64,000 nt of DNA from Polaribacter reichenbachii (GCF_001975665.1 NZ_CP019419.1:2046001-2110000); one strand, 5' to 3'. Positions 35,532-45,052 are shown, numbered from the stretch's first letter. The notes: generated by a model not told the origin, from the letters alone. Made by a program: numbers and translations.

Positions 35532-36935
35532 ATGAAAAAAACACTCATTGTTTTACTTTGTTTTTTCTCAGCTTCAATCTTTGCTCAAGATGCTGAAACT
35601 TTAGTAACAACTACAGAAATAATACCTAGTCAAGGTTTTTCAATTACAAGTTTATGGAGAGGAATTCTTGGTATGTTTGTACTTATTCTGATAGCTTTTT
35701 TATTTAGCAGTAATAAAAAAGCCATCGATTGGAAAAAAGTAGGTATTGGTTTAGCTTTACAGTTATTAATCGCAATTGGAGTATTAAAAGTTAGCTTTAT
35801 TCAGAAAATATTCGAATTTATTGGTAGTATTTTTATTGAAATTTTAGAATATACAAAAGCAGGTAGTGAGTTTTTATTTGCTGGTATTGTTGCAGATACA
35901 AATACATTTGGTTACATATTTGCTTTTCAGGTTTTACCAACTATCATTTTCTTTTCGGCATTAACTTCTTTATTGTTTTATTTAGGAATCATTCAGAAAG
36001 TAGTAAAAATATTAGCAATTGGTTTGTCTAAATTTTTAGGTATTTCTGGTATGGAAAGTTTGTCTGTTGCTGGTAATATCTTTTTAGGTCAAACAGAAGC
36101 GCCACTTTTAATAAAGGCTTATTTAGAAAAAATGAATAAGTCAGAAATGCTTTTGGTAATGATAGGAGGAATGGCTACAGTTGCAGGTGCTGTTTTAGCA
36201 GCTTATATTGGTTTTTTAGGTGGTGGAGATAAAGCTTTAGAACTAGTTTTTGCAAAACATTTATTAGCTGCTTCTGTTATGGCAGCTCCTGGTGCAATTG
36301 TAATTTCTAAAATATTATATCCACAAACAGAAGAAGTAAATACAGACGTAACTGTATCTCAAGAAAAAATAGGATCTAATATTTTAGATGCAATAGCAAA
36401 CGGAACTACAGAAGGTTTACGATTGGCTGTAAATGTTGGAGCAATGTTATTGGTTTTTGTAGCTGTAATTGCAATGATTAACGGAATTTTAGGTTGGGCA
36501 GGAGAAGTAACAACTTTAAATGAAATTATAGCAGCAAATACAGGATATGATAAGTTTTCTTTAGAGTTTATTTTAGGTTATATTTTTGCACCATTAATGT
36601 GGTTAATTGGTGTAGCATCAGAAGATATGGCTTTAATGGGGCAATTATTAGGTATTAAATTAGCTGCAAGTGAGTTTGTAGGTTATATACAATTAGCAGA
36701 ATTAAAAGACGTTGCAAGTGCAACACATCTAACATTTAATAAATCTATAATTATGGCCACTTATATGCTTTGTGGTTTTGCAAACTTTGCATCAATAGGT
36801 ATTCAAATTGGTGGTATTGGGTCTTTAGCTCCTGGTCAGCGTAAAACATTATCAGAATTTGGAATAAAAGCATTAATTGGGGGTACAATTGCATCACTAA
36901 TGTCTGCAACTATTGCTGGGATGATTATTGGATAA
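35532..36935 (+). CDS. nupC: Concentrative nucleoside transporter (NupC/CNT)
   Basis: CNT-family nucleoside symporter of 467 aa. The hallmark GQTEAPLLIKAYL (about 186-198) and the C-terminal FANFASIGIQIGGIGSLAPGQR (in part IGIQIGGIGSLAPGQR) are present, with about nine hydrophobic spans. An N-terminal cleavable-looking signal peptide (MKKTLIVLLCFFSASIFAQ, ending in A-Q) precedes the usual first helix, giving a periplasmic N-terminal segment of about 20 residues. It is co-directional with the DUF151 gene 15 bp upstream. Confidence 0.93.
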   Translation: MKKTLIVLLCFFSASIFAQDAETLVTTTEIIPSQGFSITSLWRGILGMFVLILIAFLFSSNKKAIDWKKVGIGLALQLLIAIGVLKVSFIQKIFEFIGSIFIEILEYTKAGSEFLFAGIVADTNTFGYIFAFQVLPTIIFFSALTSLLFYLGIIQKVVKILAIGLSKFLGISGMESLSVAGNIFLGQTEAPLLIKAYLEKMNKSEMLLVMIGGMATVAGAVLAAYIGFLGGGDKALELVFAKHLLAASVMAAPGAIVISKILYPQTEEVNTDVTVSQEKIGSNILDAIANGTTEGLRLAVNVGAMLLVFVAVIAMINGILGWAGEVTTLNEIIAANTGYDKFSLEFILGYIFAPLMWLIGVASEDMALMGQLLGIKLAASEFVGYIQLAELKDVASATHLTFNKSIIMATYMLCGFANFASIGIQIGGIGSLAPGQRKTLSEFGIKALIGGTIASLMSATIAGMIIG

Positions 36936-37096
36936 TTGACACTATAAATAAAAGTTTTTGTGTTATAAAATAGTTGATAACTTTAAAATATCATCTATAA
37001 AAAACTACGAATAAAACCTTAATCTTTTTCTATTTTTACAAACAGTTTTTTCTAAAAAGCTTACAAGAATAATCAATTAAACGCACGCGCATTTTT

Positions 37097-37921
37097 ATGA
37101 AACAATATCACGATTTAGTAAAACACGTTTTAGAAAACGGAAATGAAAAAGGAGATAGAACAGGAACAGGTACAAAAAGTGTTTTTGGGTATCAAATGCG
37201 TTTTGATTTAAGTGAAGGTTTCCCTATGGTAACAACAAAAAAACTTCATTTAAAAAGTATTGTTTACGAATTACTTTGGTTTATAAAAGGCGATACAAAT
37301 ATTAAATATCTACAAGAAAATGGTGTTAGAATCTGGAATGAATGGGCAGATGAAAAAGGAGATTTAGGGCCAGTTTACGGTCATCAATGGCGTAATTGGA
37401 ATAGTGATGAAGTAGATCAATTAAAAGAAGTTATTGAGACTTTAAAGAAAAACCCAAATTCGAGAAGAATGTTGGTTTCTGCTTGGAATCCTTCTGTATT
37501 ACCAGATACTTCAGTTTCATTTTCAGAAAATGTAGCTAATGGTAAAGCAGCTTTACCTCCTTGTCACGCATTTTTTCAATTTTACGTTTCTGAGGGTAAA
37601 TTATCTTGTCAGTTATATCAAAGAAGTGCAGATATATTTTTAGGAGTTCCTTTTAATATTGCGTCTTACGCTTTATTTACAATGATGATTGCTCAAGTTT
37701 GTGGTTATGAAGCAGGCGAATTTATTCATACTTTTGGTGATGCTCATATTTATAACAATCATCAAGAACAATTGAAATTACAATTGTCTAGAGATATTAG
37801 GCCATTACCAAAAATGAAAATGAATCCATCTATCAAAAATATCGAAGACTTTACTTTCGATGATTTTGAGCTGTTAGATTATAATCCGCATCCACACATA
37901 AAGGGTGCAGTTGCAGTTTAA
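37097..37921 (+). CDS. thyA: Thymidylate synthase
   Basis: Folate-dependent thymidylate synthase of 274 aa that makes dTMP from dUMP. The catalytic Cys sits in [12 protein letters not shown] (about 154-165), followed by [24 protein letters not shown] (in part [17 protein letters not shown]). The N-terminal [18 protein letters not shown] and C-terminal [12 protein letters not shown] blocks also match. Its partner folA is 670 bp further on, with a glycogen-binding protein gene between on the other strand. Confidence 0.97.
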   Translation: MKQYHDLVKHVLENGNEKGDRTGTGTKSVFGYQMRFDLSEGFPMVTTKKLHLKSIVYELLWFIKGDTNIKYLQENGVRIWNEWADEKGDLGPVYGHQWRNWNSDEVDQLKEVIETLKKNPNSRRMLVSAWNPSVLPDTSVSFSENVANGKAALPPCHAFFQFYVSEGKLSCQLYQRSADIFLGVPFNIASYALFTMMIAQVCGYEAGEFIHTFGDAHIYNNHQEQLKLQLSRDIRPLPKMKMNPSIKNIEDFTFDDFELLDYNPHPHIKGAVAV

Positions 37922-37928
37922 AAGAAAC

Positions 37929-37970
37929 AAAAAAGAGCTTTCAAAATTTAAAATTGAAAGCTCTTTTTTT
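37929..37970. terminator. Bidirectional terminator between thyA and the convergent gene
   Basis: A 16-bp stem whose core GAGCTTTCAA pairs with TTGAAAGCTC, flanked by A6 on the left and T7 on the right. Confidence 0.9.
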
Positions 37971-37990
37971 ATTTTATCATAATAAGTTAA

Positions 37991-38287
37991 TTATAAACTT
38001 AAAACACTGTTATCTGCTCCAGCAAAATCGCTCCAAGCAAAACTATCAGCAGCTTCTTCGTTTACATATTCACCGTCAACTAGATATTTAAATTCGTAAG
38101 AATTACCAGATTCTAAATCAACAGTTCCTTTAAACGATCCATTTTTTAATTTTTTAAGCGGCATTGCCTCTACATTCCATTCATTAAAACTTCCTACAAC
38201 TGCAACACTTTTAGCTTCTTCAGCTGGTACAGTAAAAGTTACTTTACAAACTGGTTTACTTTTTAAAAATTGTTTTTTAATTGCCAT
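37991..38287 (-). CDS. Stand-alone glycogen-binding (CBM48/isoamylase N-terminal-like) protein
   Basis: Protein of 98 aa that is a single early-set/CBM48-like beta-sandwich domain, as in AMPK beta and isoamylases. Recognisable segments are VAVVGSFNEWNVEAMPLKKL and YEFKYLVDGEYVNEEAAD. No signal peptide is present, so it is cytoplasmic. Such free-standing domains are common in Bacteroidota; what they bind is not established, though alpha-glucan is the obvious candidate. Confidence 0.85.
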   Translation of the reverse strand: MAIKKQFLKSKPVCKVTFTVPAEEAKSVAVVGSFNEWNVEAMPLKKLKNGSFKGTVDLESGNSYEFKYLVDGEYVNEEAADSFAWSDFAGADNSVLSL

Positions 38288-38589
38288 AATAATTAGGTTA
38301 AATTATACTGTAAAAATATAGAAGAACTTCTTTACAACAAACACAATTTAACAATAAGATTAAAGAATTATCAGTTTAATAATATCAGCATATAATTTAT
38401 TTAAAATTGTAAATAAAGGTATTGCTTATTTGTAGTTCTTATAAAATTGATGTATGTTCTTTATACTTGATTTTCAGGTATTTTAAAACTAAAACGTATT
38501 CGTGTAAGTAAAAAGTAGTTTAAAATTAACCGAAAACATCAATTTAAAGAAACATTTCTGTTATTTTTGTGTAAAATGATGAGGATTAT
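38288..38589. other. Intergenic region, divergent promoters only
   Basis: This 302-bp AT-rich gap separates the CBM48 gene (minus) from folA (plus). Apart from the folA -7 element at 38562-38569 I see no gene, strong hairpin or repeat. Confidence 0.5.
38562..38569 (+). promoter_or_regulatory. -7 promoter element for folA
   Basis: TATTTTTG matches TAnnTTTG, with a leader of about 16 nt that includes a GAGGAT stretch close to the ATG at 38590. Confidence 0.5.
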
Positions 38590-39078
38590 ATGATTACAAT
38601 TATAGCTGCAATTGCAAAAAATAATGCATTAGGAAAAGACAATGATTTAATCTGGCATTTGCCTGCAGATTTAAAAAGATTTAAAAAAATAACTACAGGT
38701 CATTCTATTTTAATGGGTAGAAATACTTTTGAATCTATTGGTAAACCTTTACCAAACAGAACCACTGTAATTATTACTAGAAATAAAAACTATGTAAAAA
38801 ATGATTGTTTAATTGCTAATAGTTTAGAAGAAGCTTTAGAGTTGGTAAAAGAAGACGATCAGATTTTTATAATTGGTGGTGCCCAGGTATATACATATGC
38901 TTTAGAAAATAACTTAGTAGATGCTTTAGATCTTACTTTGGTTCACGAAGAGTTTGAAGCTGACGCTTTTTTTCCGGAAATAGATACCAAAGTGTGGAAA
39001 CAAGTAAAAAAAGAAGATTTTAAAGCAGACGAAAAAAATAAATTTGATTATAGTTTTTTACGTTTCGAAAAAATCTAG
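38590..39078 (+). CDS. folA: Dihydrofolate reductase
   Basis: DHFR of 162 aa that regenerates tetrahydrofolate with NADPH, needed after ThyA. Family landmarks are AIAKNNALGKDNDLIWHLPADLKRFK (in part IWHLPADLKRFK with the catalytic Asp), MGRNTFESIGKPLPNR and FIIGGAQVY (about 94-102). Its stop codon shares the four bases CTAG with the stop of the convergent gene, so the two ends overlap by 4 bp. Confidence 0.96.
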   Translation: MITIIAAIAKNNALGKDNDLIWHLPADLKRFKKITTGHSILMGRNTFESIGKPLPNRTTVIITRNKNYVKNDCLIANSLEEALELVKEDDQIFIIGGAQVYTYALENNLVDALDLTLVHEEFEADAFFPEIDTKVWKQVKKEDFKADEKNKFDYSFLRFEKI

Positions 39079-39509
39079 TTAATTCTATTCGTTCTAAATC
39101 CGCCACCTAAATTCATTTTATATTTTCGTTGTGCAAATAAAAAGTAATTGAATAATTTATAATTTACCTCATAACCATAATCTACTGTTGGTTGGTAATC
39201 GATAATGTTTTCATAAATACTTGCGTTAAACTGATTTGGAGTTCTGGCTCTTTGATTCCAGGTTACTACCCAAGCTCTATTTCTTGCCTCTAAATATTGT
39301 TGAGAATAAAAACCTTCTGGTTTTGCAATTGAATTTAAAAAGTTGTTAAAACCAATATCAATAATTGTTATTTCATATTCTAAACTATCATTTGCAATAA
39401 CAACAGGTTCTTCTTTTTGAACTGGAGTTTTATTTATAGGTGATGATCCACAAGCCCAAAAAAAGACACTAACTGCGAATAGTACTAGTATTTGTTTTAA
39501 AGTTTTCAT
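39075..39509 (-). CDS. DUF6146-like lipoprotein
   Basis: Lipoprotein of 144 aa; the leader ends in FWAC with Cys20. The body contains PEGFYSQQYLEARNRAWVVTWNQR and YGYEVNYKLFNYFLFAQRKY, which I associate with the flavobacterial DUF6146 family, from memory only. Function is unknown. It converges on folA with a 4-bp overlap. Confidence 0.7.
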   Translation of the reverse strand: MKTLKQILVLFAVSVFFWACGSSPINKTPVQKEEPVVIANDSLEYEITIIDIGFNNFLNSIAKPEGFYSQQYLEARNRAWVVTWNQRARTPNQFNASIYENIIDYQPTVDYGYEVNYKLFNYFLFAQRKYKMNLGGGFRTNRIN

Positions 39510-39730
39510 AATATCTAAATATATTAAATTTATATAAGTTTTTTGTTAAAAACGGATAATACATCCATTTTATCTTTTGTAAAAGTAGATTAGATTGTTT
39601 GCAAAGAAAAATGAGAATGAGTGAAAACTACCTTTTAATGAGTAAACAGAAATAAAACCTCAAAAATTATTCCAAATTGTATTATTTTTAAATCTTTAAT
39701 ATTAATTTTAGGACTTAAAACCAGCTTTTT

Positions 39731-41089
39731 ATGTTTAAAAAAATACTTACGCTAATTGTATTTACAACCTTCTTTTCTTGCGGAAATCAAGAGGGAAATC
39801 AACAAGTAACAGAAAATTTATATTCAATTTTAAAAGAGAAAGATAGAGCTGTTTTAAAGGATGAACTTTTAGAAGACAGGTTCAATAATTTGTTACCAAA
39901 ATTAATGGATAAAGCAGATATTGATATGTGGTTGTTAATCTCTAGAGAATATAATGAAGACCCAATTTTAAAAACAATGTTGCCAGCCACTTGGTTAAAT
40001 GCTAGAAGAAGAACAATTATTGTTTTTTATAGAAACAAAGAAAATAATACTTTAGAAAGATTGGCTGTTGCTAGATACGATATTGGTAAAAGCATTCAAT
40101 CTGCTTGGGATAAAGAAAAAGAACCCAATCAATGGAAAGCATTAGTAGCAATTATTAAAGAAAGAAATCCTAAGAAAATAGGTGTAAATTCATCTACACA
40201 TTTTGCTTTAGCAGATGGTTTGGTAAAAACCGATTATGATGAACTGAACCAAAATTTACCAGAAGATTTAAAAAGTAAACTGGTTTCTGCAGAAAAATTA
40301 GGCATTGCTTGGATAGAAACCAGAACAGAAAAAGAGTTGGCACTTTTTAGAAAACTAGTAACAATTACCCATAATATTATTGATGAAGCTTTTTCGGAAA
40401 AAACAATAATTCCGGGTAAAACAACTACAGATGATGTGGTTTGGTTTTTAAGACAAAAAGTTACAGATTTAGGTTTAGAAACTTGGTTTCATCCCACAAT
40501 AGACGTGCAAAGAAATAATGAAGCTTTAAAATCTCATATCGAATCTTTTTCTAAAAGTAAAGATGAAAAAGTGATACAAAAAGGAGATTTGTTACATTGC
40601 GATTTCGGAATTACTTACATTGGCTTAAACACAGATTGCCAACAACATGCTTATGTTTTAAAAGATAACGAAACTCAAGTTCCAGAATTTTTACAAGAAG
40701 CCTTTAAAAAAGGAAATAGAGTGCAAGATATTTTAACCAATAATATGAAAGCTGGTTTAACTGGGAATCAGATTTTAGCAAATTCTTTAAAACAAGGTAA
40801 AAGCGAAGGTTTAAGGCCATCAATTTATACACATCCTTTAGGTAAATATGGGCATAGTGCAGGTACAACCATTGGTATGTGGGATTCTCAAAACGGAGTG
40901 CCTTTTAACGGAGATTATCCTCTGCAAAAAAATACAGCTTACGCCATAGAACTCAATACAACTGTTAACATTAAAGAATGGAATAAAGATATTAGAATAA
41001 TGTTAGAGGAAGCTGGTTTTTTTGGCGATAACACCTTTGAGTACGTAAATAAAAGACAAACAGAAATTAAACCAATCAAAATTAATTAA
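39731..41089 (+). CDS. M24-family metallopeptidase lipoprotein
   Basis: Creatinase/aminopeptidase P-type (M24) protein of 452 aa with a lipobox at FFSC (Cys17), so it is secreted and anchored. The five metal ligands of the family can be traced: Asp in LHCDFGITY, Asp in LNTDCQQHAY, His in YTHPLGKYGHSAG, Glu in AIELNT and Glu near RIMLEEAGFF. An Xaa-Pro dipeptidase or aminopeptidase activity is likely. Its stop codon immediately precedes the ATG of tag, so the two are co-transcribed. Confidence 0.88.
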   Translation: MFKKILTLIVFTTFFSCGNQEGNQQVTENLYSILKEKDRAVLKDELLEDRFNNLLPKLMDKADIDMWLLISREYNEDPILKTMLPATWLNARRRTIIVFYRNKENNTLERLAVARYDIGKSIQSAWDKEKEPNQWKALVAIIKERNPKKIGVNSSTHFALADGLVKTDYDELNQNLPEDLKSKLVSAEKLGIAWIETRTEKELALFRKLVTITHNIIDEAFSEKTIIPGKTTTDDVVWFLRQKVTDLGLETWFHPTIDVQRNNEALKSHIESFSKSKDEKVIQKGDLLHCDFGITYIGLNTDCQQHAYVLKDNETQVPEFLQEAFKKGNRVQDILTNNMKAGLTGNQILANSLKQGKSEGLRPSIYTHPLGKYGHSAGTTIGMWDSQNGVPFNGDYPLQKNTAYAIELNTTVNIKEWNKDIRIMLEEAGFFGDNTFEYVNKRQTEIKPIKIN

Positions 41090-41647
41090 ATGAAACAAAG
41101 ATGTTTTTGGGTAACTGATAGTAAATTGTATCAAGATTATCACGATTTTGAATGGGGAGAACCTGTGTATGATGATAAAATTTTATTTGAATTTTTAATA
41201 TTAGAAACGTTTCAGGCAGGTGTAAGTTGGATTACCATTTTAAATAAAAGAGAAAATTTTAGAAAGGCTTTTGATAATTTTGATTATCAAAAAATAGCTA
41301 AATATTCAGAGAGTAAGTTTAATGAATTAATGCAAGATGCAGGTATTATTAGAAATAAATTAAAAATAAGAAGTACTATTTCTAATGCGCAATTGTTTAT
41401 GGATATTCAAAAAGAGTTTGGTTCTTTTTCTAAATTTATTTGGAGTTACGTTGATGGAAAACCAATTTTAAATCAGTTTCATAAAAAAGAAGATGTACCA
41501 GCTAAAACATCAATTTCAGATCAGCTTTCTAAGGATTTAAAAAAACGCGGATTTAAATTTACAGGTTCTACAGTAATGTATGCCTATATGCAAGCGGTTG
41601 GTATGGTAAATGATCATACAACAGATTGTTTTAAATATCCGAATTAA
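41090..41647 (+). CDS. tag: DNA-3-methyladenine glycosylase I
   Basis: Base-excision repair glycosylase of 185 aa that removes 3-methyladenine. It starts MKQRCFWVTDSKLYQDYHDFEWG, with the catalytic-pocket segment LETFQAGVSWITILNKRENFR. The zinc-snap ligands are recognisable: Cys5 and His18 at the N-terminus and His/Cys in NDHTTDCF at the C-terminus. It begins directly after the M24 peptidase gene with no gap. Confidence 0.95.
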   Translation: MKQRCFWVTDSKLYQDYHDFEWGEPVYDDKILFEFLILETFQAGVSWITILNKRENFRKAFDNFDYQKIAKYSESKFNELMQDAGIIRNKLKIRSTISNAQLFMDIQKEFGSFSKFIWSYVDGKPILNQFHKKEDVPAKTSISDQLSKDLKKRGFKFTGSTVMYAYMQAVGMVNDHTTDCFKYPN

Positions 41648-41714
41648 TGTAGAGTTTTGTAATAATTGGTTTTGAAAAAAAATCTTAGATTTCTAAGAAT
41701 CGTAAAAAACGAAG

Positions 41715-41924
41715 TTAATTACCAAAAATAATACGAATCGCTATAAAAATAGCCACAATTAATCCACCGTAAATAGCAACTTTTTTACCAGCATTTTTGT
41801 AATAACGCTCGTGGTTTTTAATGTCTTTTTTATAACTGATAAATATTAAGGTTCCGAAAGCTAAAACAAAAAAGACGATAAAAATTATTCTTCCAGTAGT
41901 AAAATAGGCATTTATAAACATCAT
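41715..41924 (-). CDS. Small two-helix membrane protein, unknown
   Basis: Hypothetical protein of 69 aa (or 68 if the second Met is used). Two transmembrane helices (about 10-29 and 47-66) flank a basic loop with KKDIKNHERYYKNAGKK. I do not recognise a family, but the coding pattern and clean helical layout support a real gene. It converges on tag and is divergent from the MazG-like gene. Confidence 0.6.
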   Translation of the reverse strand: MMFINAYFTTGRIIFIVFFVLAFGTLIFISYKKDIKNHERYYKNAGKKVAIYGGLIVAIFIAIRIIFGN

Positions 41925-42029
41925 CTTTATTCTTAATAAGTTTTTAATTAATCCAATATTAGCCCCTTTAAATTATTATAAAGTTTCTATATCTTGTGTT
42001 TTGCAAAATTACAAATAAAAGTAGACTAA

Positions 42030-42416
42030 ATGAAAAACAAAATAGCAGCAGTTCACGAATTTCACACAGCGTTTAAATTAAATATTCAAGACAAGCCAAC
42101 TGTAAATATTTCTGATGATAGAAAAAAGTTACGTTTTGAGTTAATGAAAGAAGAAAATGAGGAATATTTAGAAGCTGCACAAAATAACGATTTGGTTGAG
42201 GTTGCCGATGCATTAGGAGATATGTTATATATTTTATGTGGTACCATTATAGAACACGGAATGCAAGATAAAATCGAAGAGGTTTTTAATGAAATTCAAC
42301 GTTCTAATATGAGTAAATTAGGTGAAGATGGTAAACCAATTTACAGAGAAGATGGTAAAGTTTTAAAAGGACCTAGTTATTTTAAACCAGATTTTTCTAA
42401 GATTTTAGGAGAGTAG
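42030..42416 (+). CDS. MazG-like nucleotide pyrophosphohydrolase
   Basis: Protein of 128 aa in the all-alpha NTP pyrophosphohydrolase (MazG/PRA-PH) superfamily. The metal-binding EExxE-like helix is seen in LMKEENEEYLEA (about 35-46) and the ED-type helix in VADALGDMLYILCGT (about 55-69). The C-terminal GKPIYREDGKVLKGPSYFKPD segment is typical of the phosphoribosyl-ATP pyrophosphohydrolase-like subset. The likely role is cleaning unusual nucleotides; the true substrate is unknown. Confidence 0.85.
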   Translation: MKNKIAAVHEFHTAFKLNIQDKPTVNISDDRKKLRFELMKEENEEYLEAAQNNDLVEVADALGDMLYILCGTIIEHGMQDKIEEVFNEIQRSNMSKLGEDGKPIYREDGKVLKGPSYFKPDFSKILGE

Positions 42417-42418
42417 GT

Positions 42419-42979
42419 TTATATATTTAGTGCAAATTTTTCAAGACCAGATAATTGTTGAGCTATGAATTTTTTCCATTTATTTTGGAGTGATTCTGAT
42501 CTAGAAAAATCAGTTTCCAAATCATATTTTTTTTGATATTGAATGTATTCTTTAAAGAGTTTTTTGTGAATTCTTCTATAATCAGATTCTTCAATTTTTT
42601 TGTTGGATAATTTAGTTTTTAGAATTTCTTTTCGCATTTTTCTAGCATAAAGTTCAGCAATATCAAAATGTAGTTGTTCGTGATTTAAAATTAATTCACT
42701 GTTTGTGTTAATCCAAGATTTATACTTGTAAAACTTGGCTAACACTCGATAAAGATATTTCCCTCCTTTTTTTGCGTAAGGAACTATTATAATATTTGCT
42801 CCAGTTTGCGCTATGTTTTTCGAATTCTTATCAATTTTTCCTTTAAAATCTAACTTTTTAACTTTTACATTTTTAGACCAAGTAATTGATTTTTTTTCAC
42901 TTTTATTTTGTGCACCAGTATTTACAGAAACACTAATAAAAACGATTAAAAAGATTAATTTTATTAAAGATATGTGCAT
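42419..42979 (-). CDS. DUF922-like secreted putative protease
   Basis: Secreted protein of 186 aa with a signal peptide (about 1-23). The segment LILNHEQLHFDIAELYARKMRKE carries an HExxH-like HEQLH motif seen in DUF922 proteins, a group related to zinc peptidases. The HEQLHFDIAE context matches that family from memory. Its end lies 2 bp from the convergent MazG-like gene. A -7 element at 42990-42997 (minus) gives a leader of only a few bases. Confidence 0.72.
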   Translation of the reverse strand: MHISLIKLIFLIVFISVSVNTGAQNKSEKKSITWSKNVKVKKLDFKGKIDKNSKNIAQTGANIIIVPYAKKGGKYLYRVLAKFYKYKSWINTNSELILNHEQLHFDIAELYARKMRKEILKTKLSNKKIEESDYRRIHKKLFKEYIQYQKKYDLETDFSRSESLQNKWKKFIAQQLSGLEKFALNI

Positions 42980-42989
42980 AGTTTTTTAT

Positions 42990-42997
42990 CAAAAATA
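42990..42997 (-). promoter_or_regulatory. -7 promoter element for DUF922-like gene
   Basis: TATTTTTG on the minus strand matches TAnnTTTG, 10 nt before the ATG at 42979. Confidence 0.45.
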
Positions 42998-43000
42998 AAT

Positions 43001-43654
43001 TTAAATAATTTTGAAAGAAAACTCATTATTTTCACTTTCAAAGATAAAAATACATTTAGCAATTACATTCTTATAAGAAACATAATTAATTTCATTTTGT
43101 AATAATTTTATAAAATGTTGATATGCTTTCACTTTTAAATTCCAATGGCATCTTAAAAATAAGCACCTTTTATTATCATAAAAAGAATGATGCACAATAA
43201 ACAATCGATTCTGAATATGGTTTCTTACTCCTTTACTTTGGTTTTGGTAATAATAATTGATAATTTTTTCTTCATCAGAAAAAGTGAAATTTGCTCTTAG
43301 TTTTTTAGGAACAATAGTGCCTTTTAAATCAAATCTTAAATTTTTGTTATTATCGAATTCAATATCCCAGTCTTTATCTTTAGCATTTGGGTTTTTCAGA
43401 ATATCGTTTTGGCTATAGAATAAATATTCATCAACTCTGGCACATTGCCATAAAAACCATCTTCTTCTGTAATAATTTTTATCAGTATTACTCAAAGGTT
43501 TAATCTTGTTTTCTAATTGATTTTTACTTCGAATTTTAAAAAGATTTATTTTGGCATCAGTAATATCATTCTGAATATTTCCCCAATTTAATGGGATGTT
43601 TTTACTCAATTCTTGTAGTTCTTTACTAAGTTTTAAAAATTCATCTTTATTCAT
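43001..43654 (-). CDS. Putative type II restriction endonuclease
   Basis: Protein of 217 aa that I do not recognise as a named family. DWDIEF (95-100) followed by RFDLKGT (107-113, with Asp109 and Lys111) fits the D...D-x-K core of PD-(D/E)xK nucleases. The protein is rich in Lys, Arg and aromatic residues. The frame extends to an ATT at 43672, but the ATG at 43654 is the likely start. It follows the cytosine methyltransferase gene on the same strand after 133 bp, the classic place for a cognate endonuclease. Function is inferred from this pairing and the motif. Confidence 0.62.
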   Translation of the reverse strand: MNKDEFLKLSKELQELSKNIPLNWGNIQNDITDAKINLFKIRSKNQLENKIKPLSNTDKNYYRRRWFLWQCARVDEYLFYSQNDILKNPNAKDKDWDIEFDNNKNLRFDLKGTIVPKKLRANFTFSDEEKIINYYYQNQSKGVRNHIQNRLFIVHHSFYDNKRCLFLRCHWNLKVKAYQHFIKLLQNEINYVSYKNVIAKCIFIFESENNEFSFKII

Positions 43655-43787
43655 AGCAGTTTTCTTTAGCAATTCTATAAAGATACTACTATTCAGATTG
43701 ATAGTTGTTTAGGGTGTAAAATGATGAAAATTATTCCTGTTTAGAGAAGTTTTGAAGATGATAAATAATTTAGAAAACTAAGATGAA

Positions 43788-45035
43788 TTATTCTTTTTCC
43801 AATGTTTTTTTAATGGATAAACCTATGGCTTTTGCCAAAAAAGGAGGTACAGCATTACCAATTTGTACCATCTGTTTGCCTTTTGCACCTTTAAAAATAA
43901 AATCGTCAGGAAAAGATTGCAATCTAGCCATTTCTCGAACTGTAATTACTCTTGGTTCTATAGGATGAATGTTTACACCTCCATGATTTTCTTTAATGGT
44001 ACAGCTAGCTTCGTTCCAAGGGCATTTTTTCCAAGAATCAGAATAATTATCGTATAAACTTTTACCTTCTGGTACTAATGCCAAACGTTCTTTCATAGCA
44101 TCGCTATGCTTGGTTCTAATATGATTAAATTCTGCATTGTCTTTTACGTTAATTAAATCTTGAATCGCTTCTTTTGTAGTGATGTAAGAACCCGATTCTA
44201 ATAAAGGAGAAGGGTGATAATTTGTTTTTTGAATTCTATTAGCAATAAAAATTACACGTTCTCTTTTTTGTGGCACGTAATAATCTGCAGAATTTAAAAC
44301 AGTAACATTTACTTCGTAGCCGAGTTTTTTTATGTCGTTTTTTATTTTGTCTTCTACTTTGCCTTTTAGCATAGAGCGTAAACCTTTTACGTTTTCTGCA
44401 ACAATAAATTCTGGTTGTAGTTCATCGATTATTTCTAGCATATCTTTGTATAAAGAGTTTCTTTCGTCTTCTACAATTCTACTGCCAGACATACTAAAAC
44501 CTTGGCATGGAAAGCCGCCAGAAAGTACAGTTAATGGTTTGCCTTTTAGCTGTTTTTTTACCGTGTTTATAAATTTATCTTTTATAGATTTGTCTGTAAT
44601 ATCTCCTTCAATATGTGGATGTGTAAAATTGTGTCTGTAAGTTAAACCAGCTTCTTTAAACCAATCTAAACCACCAACTTGATTAAAACCAGCCATTTCA
44701 AAACCTTTAGCCATACCACCTGCACCACAAAATAAATCTGCAGAAGTTAGTTTGTTTTTCTTCGGATTGTCCCAGTCTTCAGAAATATCAATCCAATTTA
44801 CTTTATCTGTTTTTGTAGATTTACTTTTCAGGTTTTTAAAATTAATTTCTTCGTTTTTTTTAGAAACAGAAGCATTTAAAAAGCGTTGTAATTCAGTTGC
44901 TTCAATTCGATGAACACCACCAATTTTATGCGATTGTAGTTTGCCAGAATGTATATACCTTCTTACCGATTTTTGAGATACATTTAAGTTGTTTGCAACA
45001 TCTTCTATTCTTAACATTTTCGATAAATTGTCCAT
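43788..45035 (-). CDS. DNA cytosine-5 methyltransferase with N-terminal helix-turn-helix
   Basis: C5-methyltransferase of 415 aa. Motif I is FCGAGGMAKGFEMAGF (102-117), motif IV GGFPCQGFS with catalytic Cys177, motif VI ENVKG (215-219), motif VIII QKRERVIFIA (256-265), RLQSFPDDF (371-379) and motif X IGNAVPP (392-398). The target-recognition region (about 270-360) is short; I cannot read the target from it. Residues 7-55 (LRIEDVANNLNVSQKSVRRY) are an excisionase/MerR-type helix-turn-helix fused ahead of the catalytic domain, perhaps for autoregulation. A putative endonuclease gene follows. Confidence 0.93.
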   Translation of the reverse strand: MDNLSKMLRIEDVANNLNVSQKSVRRYIHSGKLQSHKIGGVHRIEATELQRFLNASVSKKNEEINFKNLKSKSTKTDKVNWIDISEDWDNPKKNKLTSADLFCGAGGMAKGFEMAGFNQVGGLDWFKEAGLTYRHNFTHPHIEGDITDKSIKDKFINTVKKQLKGKPLTVLSGGFPCQGFSMSGSRIVEDERNSLYKDMLEIIDELQPEFIVAENVKGLRSMLKGKVEDKIKNDIKKLGYEVNVTVLNSADYYVPQKRERVIFIANRIQKTNYHPSPLLESGSYITTKEAIQDLINVKDNAEFNHIRTKHSDAMKERLALVPEGKSLYDNYSDSWKKCPWNEASCTIKENHGGVNIHPIEPRVITVREMARLQSFPDDFIFKGAKGKQMVQIGNAVPPFLAKAIGLSIKKTLEKE

Positions 45036-45052
45036 TAATGTCTAGTTTTGTC

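Noticed and set aside
39075..39078. Overlapping stop codons of folA and the convergent gene as an antisense control element
   Set aside because: The 4-bp CTAG overlap is a simple consequence of convergent packing, and no regulatory structure is visible.
44332..44640. A 102-codon plus-strand open frame within the methyltransferase
   Set aside because: It is antisense to catalytic motifs of the methyltransferase and its composition follows from them.
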